From contig MWEK01000004.1 of the NCBI GenBank assembly GCA_002070955.1, forward strand, positions 1 through 64,000: a stretch of DNA of 64,000 bases, in the 5' to 3' direction. The notes beneath the pieces are model-generated. The model searched no databases, had not been told where the DNA came from, and worked only from the letters and a program-made list of their open reading frames with translations. The stretch is from Planctomycetes bacterium ADurb.Bin069 (GTDB lineage Bacteria > Planctomycetota > UBA8108 > UBA8890 > UBA8898). Both the position numbers and the translations under genes were made by a program. The stretch's first letter is position 1; every line of letters begins with the position of its first letter. Shown here in pieces: positions 26,724-36,420 of this stretch.

Positions 26724-27212
26724 GTGAGGATCGTCGTCATCTCGGACACGCACATGCCGCTGCGCGCGCCGGCGCTGCCCGCGGCGGTGGCCGACGCCGC
26801 CCGCGGCGCCGACCTGATCGTTCACGCCGGGGATTTCACCGCGAAATCCGTGCTCGACGAGTTGCGCGGGCTGGGACCGTTCGTGGGCGTGGCGGGCAAC
26901 ATGGATCCTCCGGCCGTCCGGCAGGCGCTCGCCGAGCGGGAGATCCTTGACATCGACGGCGTCAGGATCGCGGTGGCGCACGGTTTCGGAGCGCCGGCGC
27001 CGCTGCCCACGGCGCTGCTGCGCGAGTTTGCGAAGGACAAGGTCCGCGTGATCGTCTTCGGGCACACGCACGCGCCGTGCAACGAGGAGGTCGGCGGCGT
27101 CCTGCTCTTCAACCCCGGGAGCCCCACGGACATGCGGTTCGCGCCGTATTGCTCCTTCGGGATTCTCACGGTTCAGGAGGGCGAGGCGCGGGGCGAGATC
27201 GTGAGGCTGTGA
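26724..27212 (+). CDS. YfcE/MJ0936-family metallophosphoesterase
   Basis: A 162-residue calcineurin-like phosphodiesterase. All metal ligands of the fold are present: D8 and H10 (SDTH), D37 (HAGD), N59 (GNMD), H86 (AHG), H114 and H116 (GHTH). The start is GTG with GGAGG six bases upstream. Small family members hydrolyse phosphodiesters such as cyclic nucleotide analogues in vitro, and their physiological substrates are mostly unknown. It is followed after 26 bases by thiDN and probably shares its transcript, though no functional link is evident. Confidence 0.92.
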   Translation: MRIVVISDTHMPLRAPALPAAVADAARGADLIVHAGDFTAKSVLDELRGLGPFVGVAGNMDPPAVRQALAEREILDIDGVRIAVAHGFGAPAPLPTALLREFAKDKVRVIVFGHTHAPCNEEVGGVLLFNPGSPTDMRFAPYCSFGILTVQEGEARGEIVRL

Positions 27213-27238
27213 GCCGCCGGGCGCGGCAGGGGGGAAGC

Positions 27239-28570
27239 GTGAAACGCGTTTTGATCGTGGCGGGATCGGACTCGGGCGGCGGCGCCGGCATCCAGGCCGA
27301 CCTCAAGACCGTGAGCGCCCTCGGCGCCTGGGGATCCACCGCGATCACGGCGCTGACGGCGCAGAACACCTTGGGCGTGCGCGGCGTGCATGCCGTGCCG
27401 GCGGAGTTCGTCGCCGCGCAGATCGCCGCGATCCTCGAGGATATCGGCGCCGACGCCGTCAAGACCGGGATGCTCTTCACCGCGGATATCGCGGCGTGCG
27501 TCGCCGAGGCGGTCGCCGGCGCGAGCTCGGTGGTGGTGGACCCCGTCATGGTCGCCAAGGACGGCACGCGGTTGCTGGATGACGCCGCCGCCGCCGTCGT
27601 GCGGGAGCGGCTTCTGCCCATCGCGGCCCTCGTCACGCCCAACATCCCCGAGGCCGAGGCGCTGAGCGGCGCGCCCGTGCGCGGCATCGAGGGCATGGAA
27701 GAAGCGGGCCGGGCGATCTGCCGGCTGGGCGCGCGGGCGGTGCTCGTCAAGGGCGGCCACGGGAGCGGGGAAATCGTCACCGACGTCCTCGTCGAGGGCG
27801 ACATGGTCACGCACTTCTCGCACCGGCGCCTCGCGACGCGCAACACGCACGGCACGGGCTGCACGCTGAGCGCGGCGATCGCCGCGCTGCTGGCCCGCGG
27901 CCGCGGTCTGGCGGCGGCCATCGCCGAGGCGCGCGCCTACGTGCGTCTGGCTATGGCCGCGGCGCCCGGGATCGGCGGCGGCCACGGCCCGCTGGAGCAC
28001 CTGGCGGCGCTGCGCCGCGACGCCGAGCGCCACACGGTTATCGCGGCGCTGGAGGACGCTTTCCACGCCCTGTCCGCCCTGCCCTTCGCGCAGCTCATCC
28101 CCGAGGTGCAGAGCAACTTCGCCTACGCGCTGCCCCTCGCCGAGGAGCCCGGGGATGTGGCGGCGTTTCCGGGGCGCATCGTGCGGGTGGGGGACGGGAT
28201 CGCGATCGCGCACGGACCGGCCTTCGGCGCCTCGCGGCACTGCGCGCGGATCGTTCTGACCGCCATGCGCCGGGATCCGGAGCACCGCGCGAGCCTGAAT
28301 ATCAGGTATGGGAAGGACGTGATCGCGAGCGCCCGGGGCGCGGGCCTCGCCTGCGCGTCCTTCGACCGTTCCGCGGAGCCGCCCGATGTGAGGGATTGCG
28401 AGGGCTCGACGCTGGAGTGGGGGACGGATTTGGTGTTGGCCCGGGAAAGCGGGATTCCCGATGCGATCTACGACACCGGCGGCCCGGGGAAGGAGCCCAT
28501 GGTGCGCGTGCTGGGGCGGACGCCCGCGGAGATCGTCGCGAAGATCGGGCGGATCCTCGGGGTGCGGTGA
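27239..28570 (+). CDS. thiD: ThiD-ThiN fusion: HMP(-P) kinase and thiamine-phosphate synthase
   Basis: A 443-residue bifunctional thiamine enzyme. The GTG at 27239 follows GGGGGGAAG. Residues 1 to about 260 are ThiD, which phosphorylates hydroxymethylpyrimidine: AGSDSGGGAGIQADLKT at the N terminus, DPVMVAKDG, and GTGCTLSAAIAA with the catalytic-loop C208. The rest, about 265-443, is a ThiN domain (ALPFAQLIPEVQSNFAYALP, PGRIVRVGDGIAI, DVIASARGAGL, DTGGPGKEPMVRVLG), an alternative thiamine-phosphate synthase known mainly from archaea and some anaerobic bacteria that replaces ThiE. No thiE is seen nearby. No TPP riboswitch is visible in the 26-base gap upstream. Confidence 0.93.
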   Translation: MKRVLIVAGSDSGGGAGIQADLKTVSALGAWGSTAITALTAQNTLGVRGVHAVPAEFVAAQIAAILEDIGADAVKTGMLFTADIAACVAEAVAGASSVVVDPVMVAKDGTRLLDDAAAAVVRERLLPIAALVTPNIPEAEALSGAPVRGIEGMEEAGRAICRLGARAVLVKGGHGSGEIVTDVLVEGDMVTHFSHRRLATRNTHGTGCTLSAAIAALLARGRGLAAAIAEARAYVRLAMAAAPGIGGGHGPLEHLAALRRDAERHTVIAALEDAFHALSALPFAQLIPEVQSNFAYALPLAEEPGDVAAFPGRIVRVGDGIAIAHGPAFGASRHCARIVLTAMRRDPEHRASLNIRYGKDVIASARGAGLACASFDRSAEPPDVRDCEGSTLEWGTDLVLARESGIPDAIYDTGGPGKEPMVRVLGRTPAEIVAKIGRILGVR

Positions 28571-28585
28571 CGCGGCGGCGGCCCG

Positions 28586-29572
28586 CTACTTCTTGATCTC
28601 GGGCACGTCGCCGAGGAGCAGGGGCGGCAACTGCAGGTAGCGCGTCGTCCGGCGCTTGCCCTCGATGTCGCGGTAGACGCGCTCGATCTGGGCGGGCGTT
28701 AACCCCAGGACCGCGGCGGCCTCCCGGGCGGGCACCGCGTGGTTGTGCGCCCAAAGCGCGAGATCCATCTGCTCGTAGGGAAGGACGAAGTAGAATTCGT
28801 CCTGGCCCTGCGGCATGCTGTAGGTGTCGGTGGTGGGCCGCACGCTGCGCAGGTCCTCGGGCAGCCCGAGGTGGGCGGCGAGGGCGTAAACCTGGGTCTT
28901 GTAAAGATGCGCGATGGGCTTGATGTCCGCGGCGCCGTCGCCGTTCTTGACGAAGAAGCCCTGGTCGTACTCGAGGCGGTTGGGCGTTCCGGCGACGGCG
29001 TAGTTGAGGCGATCGGCGTGGAAATACTCCAGCGTCTTGCGGATGCGCTGCTTGAAGTTCGTGGAGGCCACGATCTGGAGATACGGCTCCAGGGGCAGGC
29101 GCCGCACGGACTCGCGCCCCTGGGGATCCTCGACGTGCAGGCGGAAATAGTTGACGCGGTCGCTCTCGTCGATGCTCCCCGAGATCGTGATCTTGTTTTT
29201 CCACCCCGGGCCGTACTCGGGGAAAACCCGGCGGATGGCCTCGTCGCGCCGGCGGTAGCAGCCGATGGCCTCCAAGGCGGGCGCGATATCCTCGACGATG
29301 GGTTCCAGGCCGAGGTGCGCCGCCAGCGCCAAACCGCGCTCCTTGCTCCGGGGCGATGAGTCGCGCTCCGGCATGACCAGCGTCGCCACGTTCCGCGGGC
29401 CGAGGGCGCGCACGGCCAGCGCGGCGCACACCGTGCTGTCGATGCCGCCCGAGGTGGCGACGACCAGTCCGCGCCGGCGCAGCGGGTCGCGTAGCGCGCG
29501 CCGCAGCTCCTCGCAGATCCGCGCCGTCTCGGCGGCGCAGTCCAGCTCCAGCACTTCGCGCGAGAACGCCAT
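28586..29572 (-). CDS. nadE: NAD+ synthase (NadE, ammonia-dependent type)
   Basis: A 328-residue ATP-dependent enzyme that amidates nicotinate adenine dinucleotide. The ATP-pyrophosphatase loop SGGIDST is at residues 41-47. No glutaminase (nitrilase) domain is present, so it should use free ammonia or an external donor. It is longer than the ~275-residue E. coli form, with inserts around FPEYGPGWKNKITIS and a C-terminal KRRTTRYLQLPPLLL extension; this type is common in polysaccharide or natural-product loci as well as housekeeping. GGAAGGATT precedes the ATG. It lies 42 bases after rbfA on the same strand and is probably the last gene of that operon; convergent with thiDN. Confidence 0.9.
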   Translation of the reverse strand: MAFSREVLELDCAAETARICEELRRALRDPLRRRGLVVATSGGIDSTVCAALAVRALGPRNVATLVMPERDSSPRSKERGLALAAHLGLEPIVEDIAPALEAIGCYRRRDEAIRRVFPEYGPGWKNKITISGSIDESDRVNYFRLHVEDPQGRESVRRLPLEPYLQIVASTNFKQRIRKTLEYFHADRLNYAVAGTPNRLEYDQGFFVKNGDGAADIKPIAHLYKTQVYALAAHLGLPEDLRSVRPTTDTYSMPQGQDEFYFVLPYEQMDLALWAHNHAVPAREAAAVLGLTPAQIERVYRDIEGKRRTTRYLQLPPLLLGDVPEIKK

Positions 29573-29614
29573 GCAATCCTTCCTTCCGCCGCGGGGCCTC
29601 CGCGGCCCCGCGGC

Positions 29615-30009
29615 TCAGTCCCCGTCTTCCTCCGGCGCGCCGGCGCCCGCGGCTTCGGCCTGCTCCTGCCGCTCGCGCCGGATGCGGTCGAAGCGCTCCT
29701 CCAGCACGGCGGCGCGCGCGGCGCGGTCGTCGAGCTCGAAGCGCAGCACGGGGGTGAAGCGCGTCTTGAGCTGCTCGCCGAGCTCGTGTTGGATGAAACC
29801 GCGCGAGTGGTTGATCGCGCGCAGCGCCCGGTGCTTCGCGGCCTCCGTACCCAGCACCGAGAGGCGCACCACGGCTTCCTTGAGGTCGGGGGTCACCTCG
29901 GCGTCGATCACCGTCACGAAGCCCACGCGCGGATCCTTGAGCCGGAAGAGAATGATCTGGCTGACGATCTCGCGCACGCGCGCGGCGATGCGCGCCGTGC
30001 GCCGGGCGC

Positions 30010-30013
<4 letters not shown>
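29615..30013 (-). CDS. rbfA: 30S ribosome-binding factor A
   Basis: A 132-residue KH-like protein that assists 16S rRNA 5'-end maturation and cold adaptation. The family core is present: RTARIAARVREIVSQIILFRLKDPRVGFVTVIDAEVTPDLKEA, then RALRAINHSRGFIQHELGEQLKTRFTPVLRFELDD. The start ATG overlaps the infB stop by four bases (ATGA), so translation is coupled. The C terminus has an acidic tail (GAPEEDGD). The order nusA-infB-rbfA is a widely conserved housekeeping operon; truB and rpsO do not follow here. Confidence 0.95.
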
Positions 30014-32823
<2,810 letters not shown>

Positions 32824-32889
32824 CTTCGGGTTCGCCTTTCACGTTCGTGTCGGGGTGCACACCGCGGCCGCTGATGGCGCCGCGGCGTG

Positions 32890-34257
32890 TCACCCTGCTT
32901 CTTCCTCCGGAGAAGCGTCCGGTTCCTCTACGGCCGGCGCCTCCGTCGCGGTCTGCTCGGGAGCGGATGCGTTCTCCGCGTCGGCGGCGGGCGCCGTGCC
33001 CGGGACTTGTCCGGGCTCGGGCTCTTCCGGCTCGGGCTCTTCCGGCGCGGGCGCTTCCGGCGCGGGCGCTTCCGGCGCGGACTCTTCCGGCGCGGACTCT
33101 TCCGGCGCGGACTCTTCCGGCGCGGACTCTTCCGGCGCGGACTCTTCCGGCGCGGGCTCGATCTCAATGTACTCGATGGCCTTGCCGGCCGCCTCTCCGG
33201 GGGCCCGTTCCTTGAGGGCGGTGTCGGCGTCCGCCCCGCCGCGCGCCGTGCCGACGAGCGTGCCGATTTCGTCGCCCTCGTCGACGTCCTCGGTCTTGAG
33301 GCGCCGGATGTCATCCTCGGACACCGTCACGACGTCCAGATCCCAGTGGGAAAGCGCCGACGCCAGGCGCACGTTCTGGCCGCGCTTGCCGATCGTGATG
33401 GACTGCTGGTCGGGGGTCACGTAGACGCGCGCCCGCCGCGTGTCGTAATCCAGGTCGATCGACACGATTTCCGCGGGCTTGAGCGCATTGACGATGAAGA
33501 GCTCCGGCACCTCGTTCCAGGGCACGATCTCGATCTTCTCGCCGAACAGCTCCTCGCGGATGCTCTTGACCCGCGAACCCCGCACCCCCACGCAGGCGCC
33601 CACGCAGTCGACGTTGGCGTCGGTGCTGGACACCGCGATCTTGGTGCGGTGGCCGGGCTCCCGCGCGATATCCAAGACCTCGATGGTCTTGTCCCTGATC
33701 TCGGGCACCTCGATCTCGAAGAGCGCGTTGACGAAGCGCGGATCGCGGCGGCTCAGGATGATCTTCACCTGGTTGCCGTTCTTCTGCACGTCGAGGATGT
33801 AGGCCTTCAGGCGGTCGTTGATGCGGAAACGCTCGGACGACACCTGCTCGCTGCGGGGCAGGTAGCCCTCGACCTTGCCCAGACCGACCACGATGGCCGA
33901 CCCCTCGTAACGCATAACCGAGCCGGTCGCGATGGTCCCGAGCTTCTTGGCGTACTCCAGGTACACCACCTCGCGGCTCGCCTCGCGGATCTTCTGAAAA
34001 AGGACCTGCTTGCCGGTCTGGGCGGCGAGGCGCCCGAGCTGCTCTCGGAGCTGCTCGTGGCCGAGGGCTTTGTCGCCCACCGTCGCCGTCACCTCGCCCG
34101 ACTTGCGATCGATAAAGACCTGGACGGCCGTCTCCTCGCCCCATTTCTTGAGGAGGGCGGAGGAGATCGCCGCCTCAAGGCCGATAAACACGGCCTCCTG
34201 CTCGATGTCCTTCTCCCGATGGATCTGGTCGACGAGTCGAAGTATTTCTGCTCGCAT
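32890..34257 (-). CDS. nusA: Transcription termination/antitermination protein NusA
   Basis: A 455-residue elongation factor that binds RNA polymerase and modulates pausing and termination. The N-terminal domain (MRAEILRLVDQIHREKDIEQEAVF) aligns with E. coli NusA from the first residue, which fixes the start. An S1 domain (TGSVMRYEGSAIVVGLGKVEGYLPRSEQ, about 110-180) and two KH domains (GACVGVRGSRVKSI; TIGKRGQNVRLAS) follow. Instead of extra NusA repeats the tail is acidic low-complexity, with runs of PEESA and PEEPE units encoded by a 15-bp tandem repeat. Unusually, no SD stands at normal distance: a terminator-like hairpin plus T-tract ends two bases before the ATG. RimP, normally upstream, is missing. 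First gene of nusA-infB-rbfA-nadE. Confidence 0.95.
   Translation of the reverse strand: MRAEILRLVDQIHREKDIEQEAVFIGLEAAISSALLKKWGEETAVQVFIDRKSGEVTATVGDKALGHEQLREQLGRLAAQTGKQVLFQKIREASREVVYLEYAKKLGTIATGSVMRYEGSAIVVGLGKVEGYLPRSEQVSSERFRINDRLKAYILDVQKNGNQVKIILSRRDPRFVNALFEIEVPEIRDKTIEVLDIAREPGHRTKIAVSSTDANVDCVGACVGVRGSRVKSIREELFGEKIEIVPWNEVPELFIVNALKPAEIVSIDLDYDTRRARVYVTPDQQSITIGKRGQNVRLASALSHWDLDVVTVSEDDIRRLKTEDVDEGDEIGTLVGTARGGADADTALKERAPGEAAGKAIEYIEIEPAPEESAPEESAPEESAPEESAPEESAPEAPAPEAPAPEEPEPEEPEPGQVPGTAPAADAENASAPEQTATEAPAVEEPDASPEEEAG
33019..33153 (-). repeat. 15-bp tandem repeat (nine units) in the nusA 3' end
   Basis: Nine in-phase units run from 33019 to 33153. Five identical ones (GGACTCTTCCGGCGC on the plus strand, 33079-33153) encode PEESA; the others are variants (two GGGCGCTTCCGGCGC and two at the 33019 end). 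They encode a Pro/Glu-rich tail. Because units are 15 bases, copy-number changes would keep the frame, so tail length may vary between strains. Confidence 0.9.
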
Positions 34258-34259
34258 GG

Positions 34260-34284
34260 AAAAAAGGAGGGCGGGGCCCTCCTT
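34260..34284 (-). terminator. Terminator-like hairpin directly before the nusA start codon
   Basis: On the minus strand a perfect 9-bp stem, AAGGAGGGC / GCCCTCCTT, with a three-base CCC loop, is followed by a run of six T (34265-34260) and then CC and the nusA ATG at 34257. It has the form of an intrinsic terminator but sits inside the leader, immediately upstream of the gene. The only good SD sequence (AAGGAGG) is in the 5' arm, about 20 bases from the ATG. This looks like an attenuator that could control nusA by termination, by hiding the SD, or both. B. subtilis NusA is known to regulate its own operon through leader termination, so autoregulation is plausible. Confidence 0.65.
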
Positions 34285-34316
34285 CCTCTCCTACCAGAGC
34301 GCTTTCTCCGAACCCC

Positions 34317-34388
34317 TGCGAAGACCGCCCGCCGCATGCGTTCGGCAACCCCGCCGCGCACAGGCCCGCGCCGCGGAAGGTCTTCGCA
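34317..34388 (-). ncRNA. Structured leader of the nusA operon
   Basis: A perfect 10-bp inverted repeat, TGCGAAGACC (34317-34326) and GGTCTTCGCA (34379-34388), closes a 52-base GC-rich loop that can form further stems. It lies in the presumed 5' leader between the promoter at 34431-34459 and the terminator-like hairpin at 34260-34284. It is not a tRNA: no acceptor CCA, T-loop or anticodon arm is visible. Together with the hairpin it suggests alternative leader folds, but no competing antiterminator pairing was demonstrated. Confidence 0.45.
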
Positions 34389-34430
34389 ACAGGCTCTGCT
34401 ATCGTGAGTTACATTAACGAAAACTAAACC

Positions 34431-34459
34431 ACTCTAAGTCACGCGCGCGCCCGTGTCAA
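34431..34459 (-). promoter_or_regulatory. Promoter of the nusA-infB-rbfA-nadE operon
   Basis: On the minus strand TTGACA (34454-34459), 17-base spacer, TAGAGT (34431-34436). Transcription from here would give a leader of about 165 bases before nusA. Confidence 0.6.
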
Positions 34460-34718
34460 GACCGGACGCTCACCTTCCGCCCGGAGGCGGACTCCCATGA
34501 TACCGCATCCGCCCGGCGATCGCCGCTCGCGCGAAGGTTTCTCCGCGAGGCAGCGGGAGGAACGCGGCGCCGCGGCCGCGCTCCGCTCGGGCGGTTTCCT
34601 CCATCTGATTCTATTGATCGGGCCGCGGCCCCGTCTTCTGAAGAATCCCGGAAGACGCGCCGCGCCCACCGGCGCAAGCGCCGGCCGGGAGCGGCCGATA
34701 TGTAGACATCGGCGTTTC
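34460..34718. other. Divergent intergenic region between nusA and mcsA
   Basis: No gene. It contains several perfect inverted repeats: GTCTTC/GAAGAC (34633-34638 and 34651-34656), CCGGCGC/GCGCCGG (34669-34675 and 34678-34684) and GCCGAT/ATCGGC (34694-34699 and 34708-34713). The last lies just upstream of the mcsA -35 box and could be an operator. No CtsR-type tandem heptamer or CIRCE element was found. Confidence 0.4.
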
Positions 34719-34747
34719 TTGACAGCGCGCTTTTCGTGAGGTACCAT
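34719..34747 (+). promoter_or_regulatory. Promoter of the mcsA-mcsB-clpC operon
   Basis: TTGACA (34719-34724), 17-base spacer, TACCAT (34742-34747). The leader is about 35 bases and has AAAGG (34776-34780) as SD before the ATG at 34789. Confidence 0.7.
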
Positions 34748-34788
34748 CGCCCTCTGTACATAAGTTATTGAAAATAAAGGATTTGTAG

Positions 34789-35307
34789 ATGCTTTGTCAG
34801 AACTGCTCCAAGCGCGCGGCCACCGTGCACCTCACGGAGGTCGTCAGCAACACGAAGAAGGAAATCCACCTGTGCGAGGAATGCGCGCAGTCCAAGGGGG
34901 TTGCCATCAAAACCCACATCCAGGGCCTGGAGATCCCGGAGTTCTTCGGCCAACTGGCCCAGAGCCACGGCCAGACACCCTCGGGCGCGAGCGCCGAGGC
35001 GCAGACGCGCTGCGATTCCTGCGGGCTGACCTTCGAGGCGTTTCGCAACTCCGGCAAGTTCGGCTGCCCGGACTGCGTCGCCAGTTTCAAGAAAGGGCTG
35101 GTGGGGTTGGTCGAGCGGATTCACGGCGGCACGCAGCACCGCGGCAAGGTCCCCAACCGGGCGACCGAACGCATCGCCAAGCAGAAGGAACTCATGGAGC
35201 TCAAGGAGGAGCTCAAGCGGGCCGTGGCGGAGGAGGCGTACGAGCGCGCCGCCCGGCTCAGGGACACGGTGCACAAGCTTGAGTCCAAGCTGGGCTACCA
35301 CACTTAA
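34789..35307 (+). CDS. mcsA: McsA, zinc-finger activator of protein arginine kinase
   Basis: A 172-residue protein that activates McsB. CxxC pairs at C3/C6, C29/C32, C75/C78 and C93/C96 give two treble zinc sites, and a UVR-type coiled coil ends it (KELMELKEELKRAVAEEAYERAARLRDTVHKLE). This is the standard McsA layout. First gene of a five-gene operon; mcsB starts 11 bases later. CtsR, the usual first gene and repressor in Firmicutes, is absent. Confidence 0.95.
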   Translation: MLCQNCSKRAATVHLTEVVSNTKKEIHLCEECAQSKGVAIKTHIQGLEIPEFFGQLAQSHGQTPSGASAEAQTRCDSCGLTFEAFRNSGKFGCPDCVASFKKGLVGLVERIHGGTQHRGKVPNRATERIAKQKELMELKEELKRAVAEEAYERAARLRDTVHKLESKLGYHT

Positions 35308-35318
35308 CAGGCGGACGC

Positions 35319-36389
35319 ATGATCGAGCTGTCTCAGCTACAAGTGCTTTCCGGCGAGTGGCTCAGCGGCGGCGGTGCGGAGGCCGATGTCGTCGTGAGCA
35401 GCCGCGTCCGGCTGGCCCGCAACGTGGCCGGATTCCCCTTCCTGACCCGCGCCGCCGAGGAGAAGCGCGCCGCGGTCGAGGGGCTCATCCGCGCCGCCGT
35501 CAAGGATAGTTCGCTCCGGTCCCGGATGACTTACCACGACCTGGCGGCCATGGAGCACGTCGAAAGGCAGTTCCTGGTGGAGCGCCACCTGATCAGCCGC
35601 GACCACGCCTTCGCGCAAGGGCCGCGCGGCGTGGCGTTCACGGCGGACGAGCGCGTCAGCATCATGGTCAACGAGGAGGACCATCTCCGGATCCAGAGCC
35701 TGCGGGCGGGCCTCGAGCTCCGGGCGGCGTTCGAACTCGCCAACGAAATCGACGATGCCCTCGAGGAGCGCGTCGACTACGCGTACTCCTCGCAGTTCGG
35801 CTACCTGACGGCTTGCCCCACCAATCTGGGGACGGGCATGCGGGTCTCGGTCATGCTGCACCTGCCGGCCCTGGTCATCACCCGGGAGATCGAGAAGGTG
35901 TTCCAGGCCGTGAACAAGATCAACCTGGCCGTGCGCGGGCTGTACGGCGAGGGCACCCAGGCCTCGGGGGATTTCTACCAGATCTCCAACCAGGTGACGC
36001 TCGGCAAGACCGAGGACGAGATCGTCGACAACCTCGTCAGCGTCATCCCGCAGATCGTGAAATACGAGCGCAAGGTGAGGCAGACGCTGCTCCAAGCCAA
36101 GCGCGTCATCCTGGAGGACAAGATCTGGCGCGCCCTCGGCGTGCTGCGCGTGGCCCGCACCATCACCTCCGAGGAGACGCTCGAGCTTCTGTCGCTCGTG
36201 CGGCTCGGGGTGCATCTGACGGTCGTCGAGGGCATCTCGACGAGCACGCTCAACGAGCTTCTGGTGCTGAGCCAGCCGGCGCACCTCCAGAAGGTCGAGA
36301 GCGCGAAGCTGAGCTCCCACGAGCGCGACGTGGTGCGGGCGCGCTACATACGCGAACGACTCGGCAAGGACATGGGGCCCGTGGGATAG
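35319..36389 (+). CDS. mcsB: Protein-arginine kinase McsB
   Basis: A 356-residue phosphagen-kinase-like enzyme that phosphorylates arginines on damaged or regulatory proteins, marking them for ClpCP degradation. The nucleotide-binding start [12 protein letters not shown] and the catalytic cysteine C166 in [22 protein letters not shown] (C167 in B. subtilis) are present, and the C-terminal dimer/pArg-binding domain is complete. Length is normal. Encoded between McsA and ClpC, it is expected to feed this ClpC. Confidence 0.96.
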   Translation: MIELSQLQVLSGEWLSGGGAEADVVVSSRVRLARNVAGFPFLTRAAEEKRAAVEGLIRAAVKDSSLRSRMTYHDLAAMEHVERQFLVERHLISRDHAFAQGPRGVAFTADERVSIMVNEEDHLRIQSLRAGLELRAAFELANEIDDALEERVDYAYSSQFGYLTACPTNLGTGMRVSVMLHLPALVITREIEKVFQAVNKINLAVRGLYGEGTQASGDFYQISNQVTLGKTEDEIVDNLVSVIPQIVKYERKVRQTLLQAKRVILEDKIWRALGVLRVARTITSEETLELLSLVRLGVHLTVVEGISTSTLNELLVLSQPAHLQKVESAKLSSHERDVVRARYIRERLGKDMGPVG

Positions 36390-36420
36390 CGGACCGCGCC
36401 CCTGCCTGGAAGGCGGACGG

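Noticed and set aside
33019..33153. CRISPR-like array
   Set aside because: Units are 15 bp without spacers and lie in frame within the nusA coding sequence.
34317..34388. tRNA in the nusA leader (as with metY in E. coli)
   Set aside because: Only a closing stem is present; no T-loop, anticodon arm or CCA end.
34460..34788. CtsR or CIRCE heat-shock operator before mcsA
   Set aside because: No matching tandem heptamer or CIRCE palindrome; only other inverted repeats are present.
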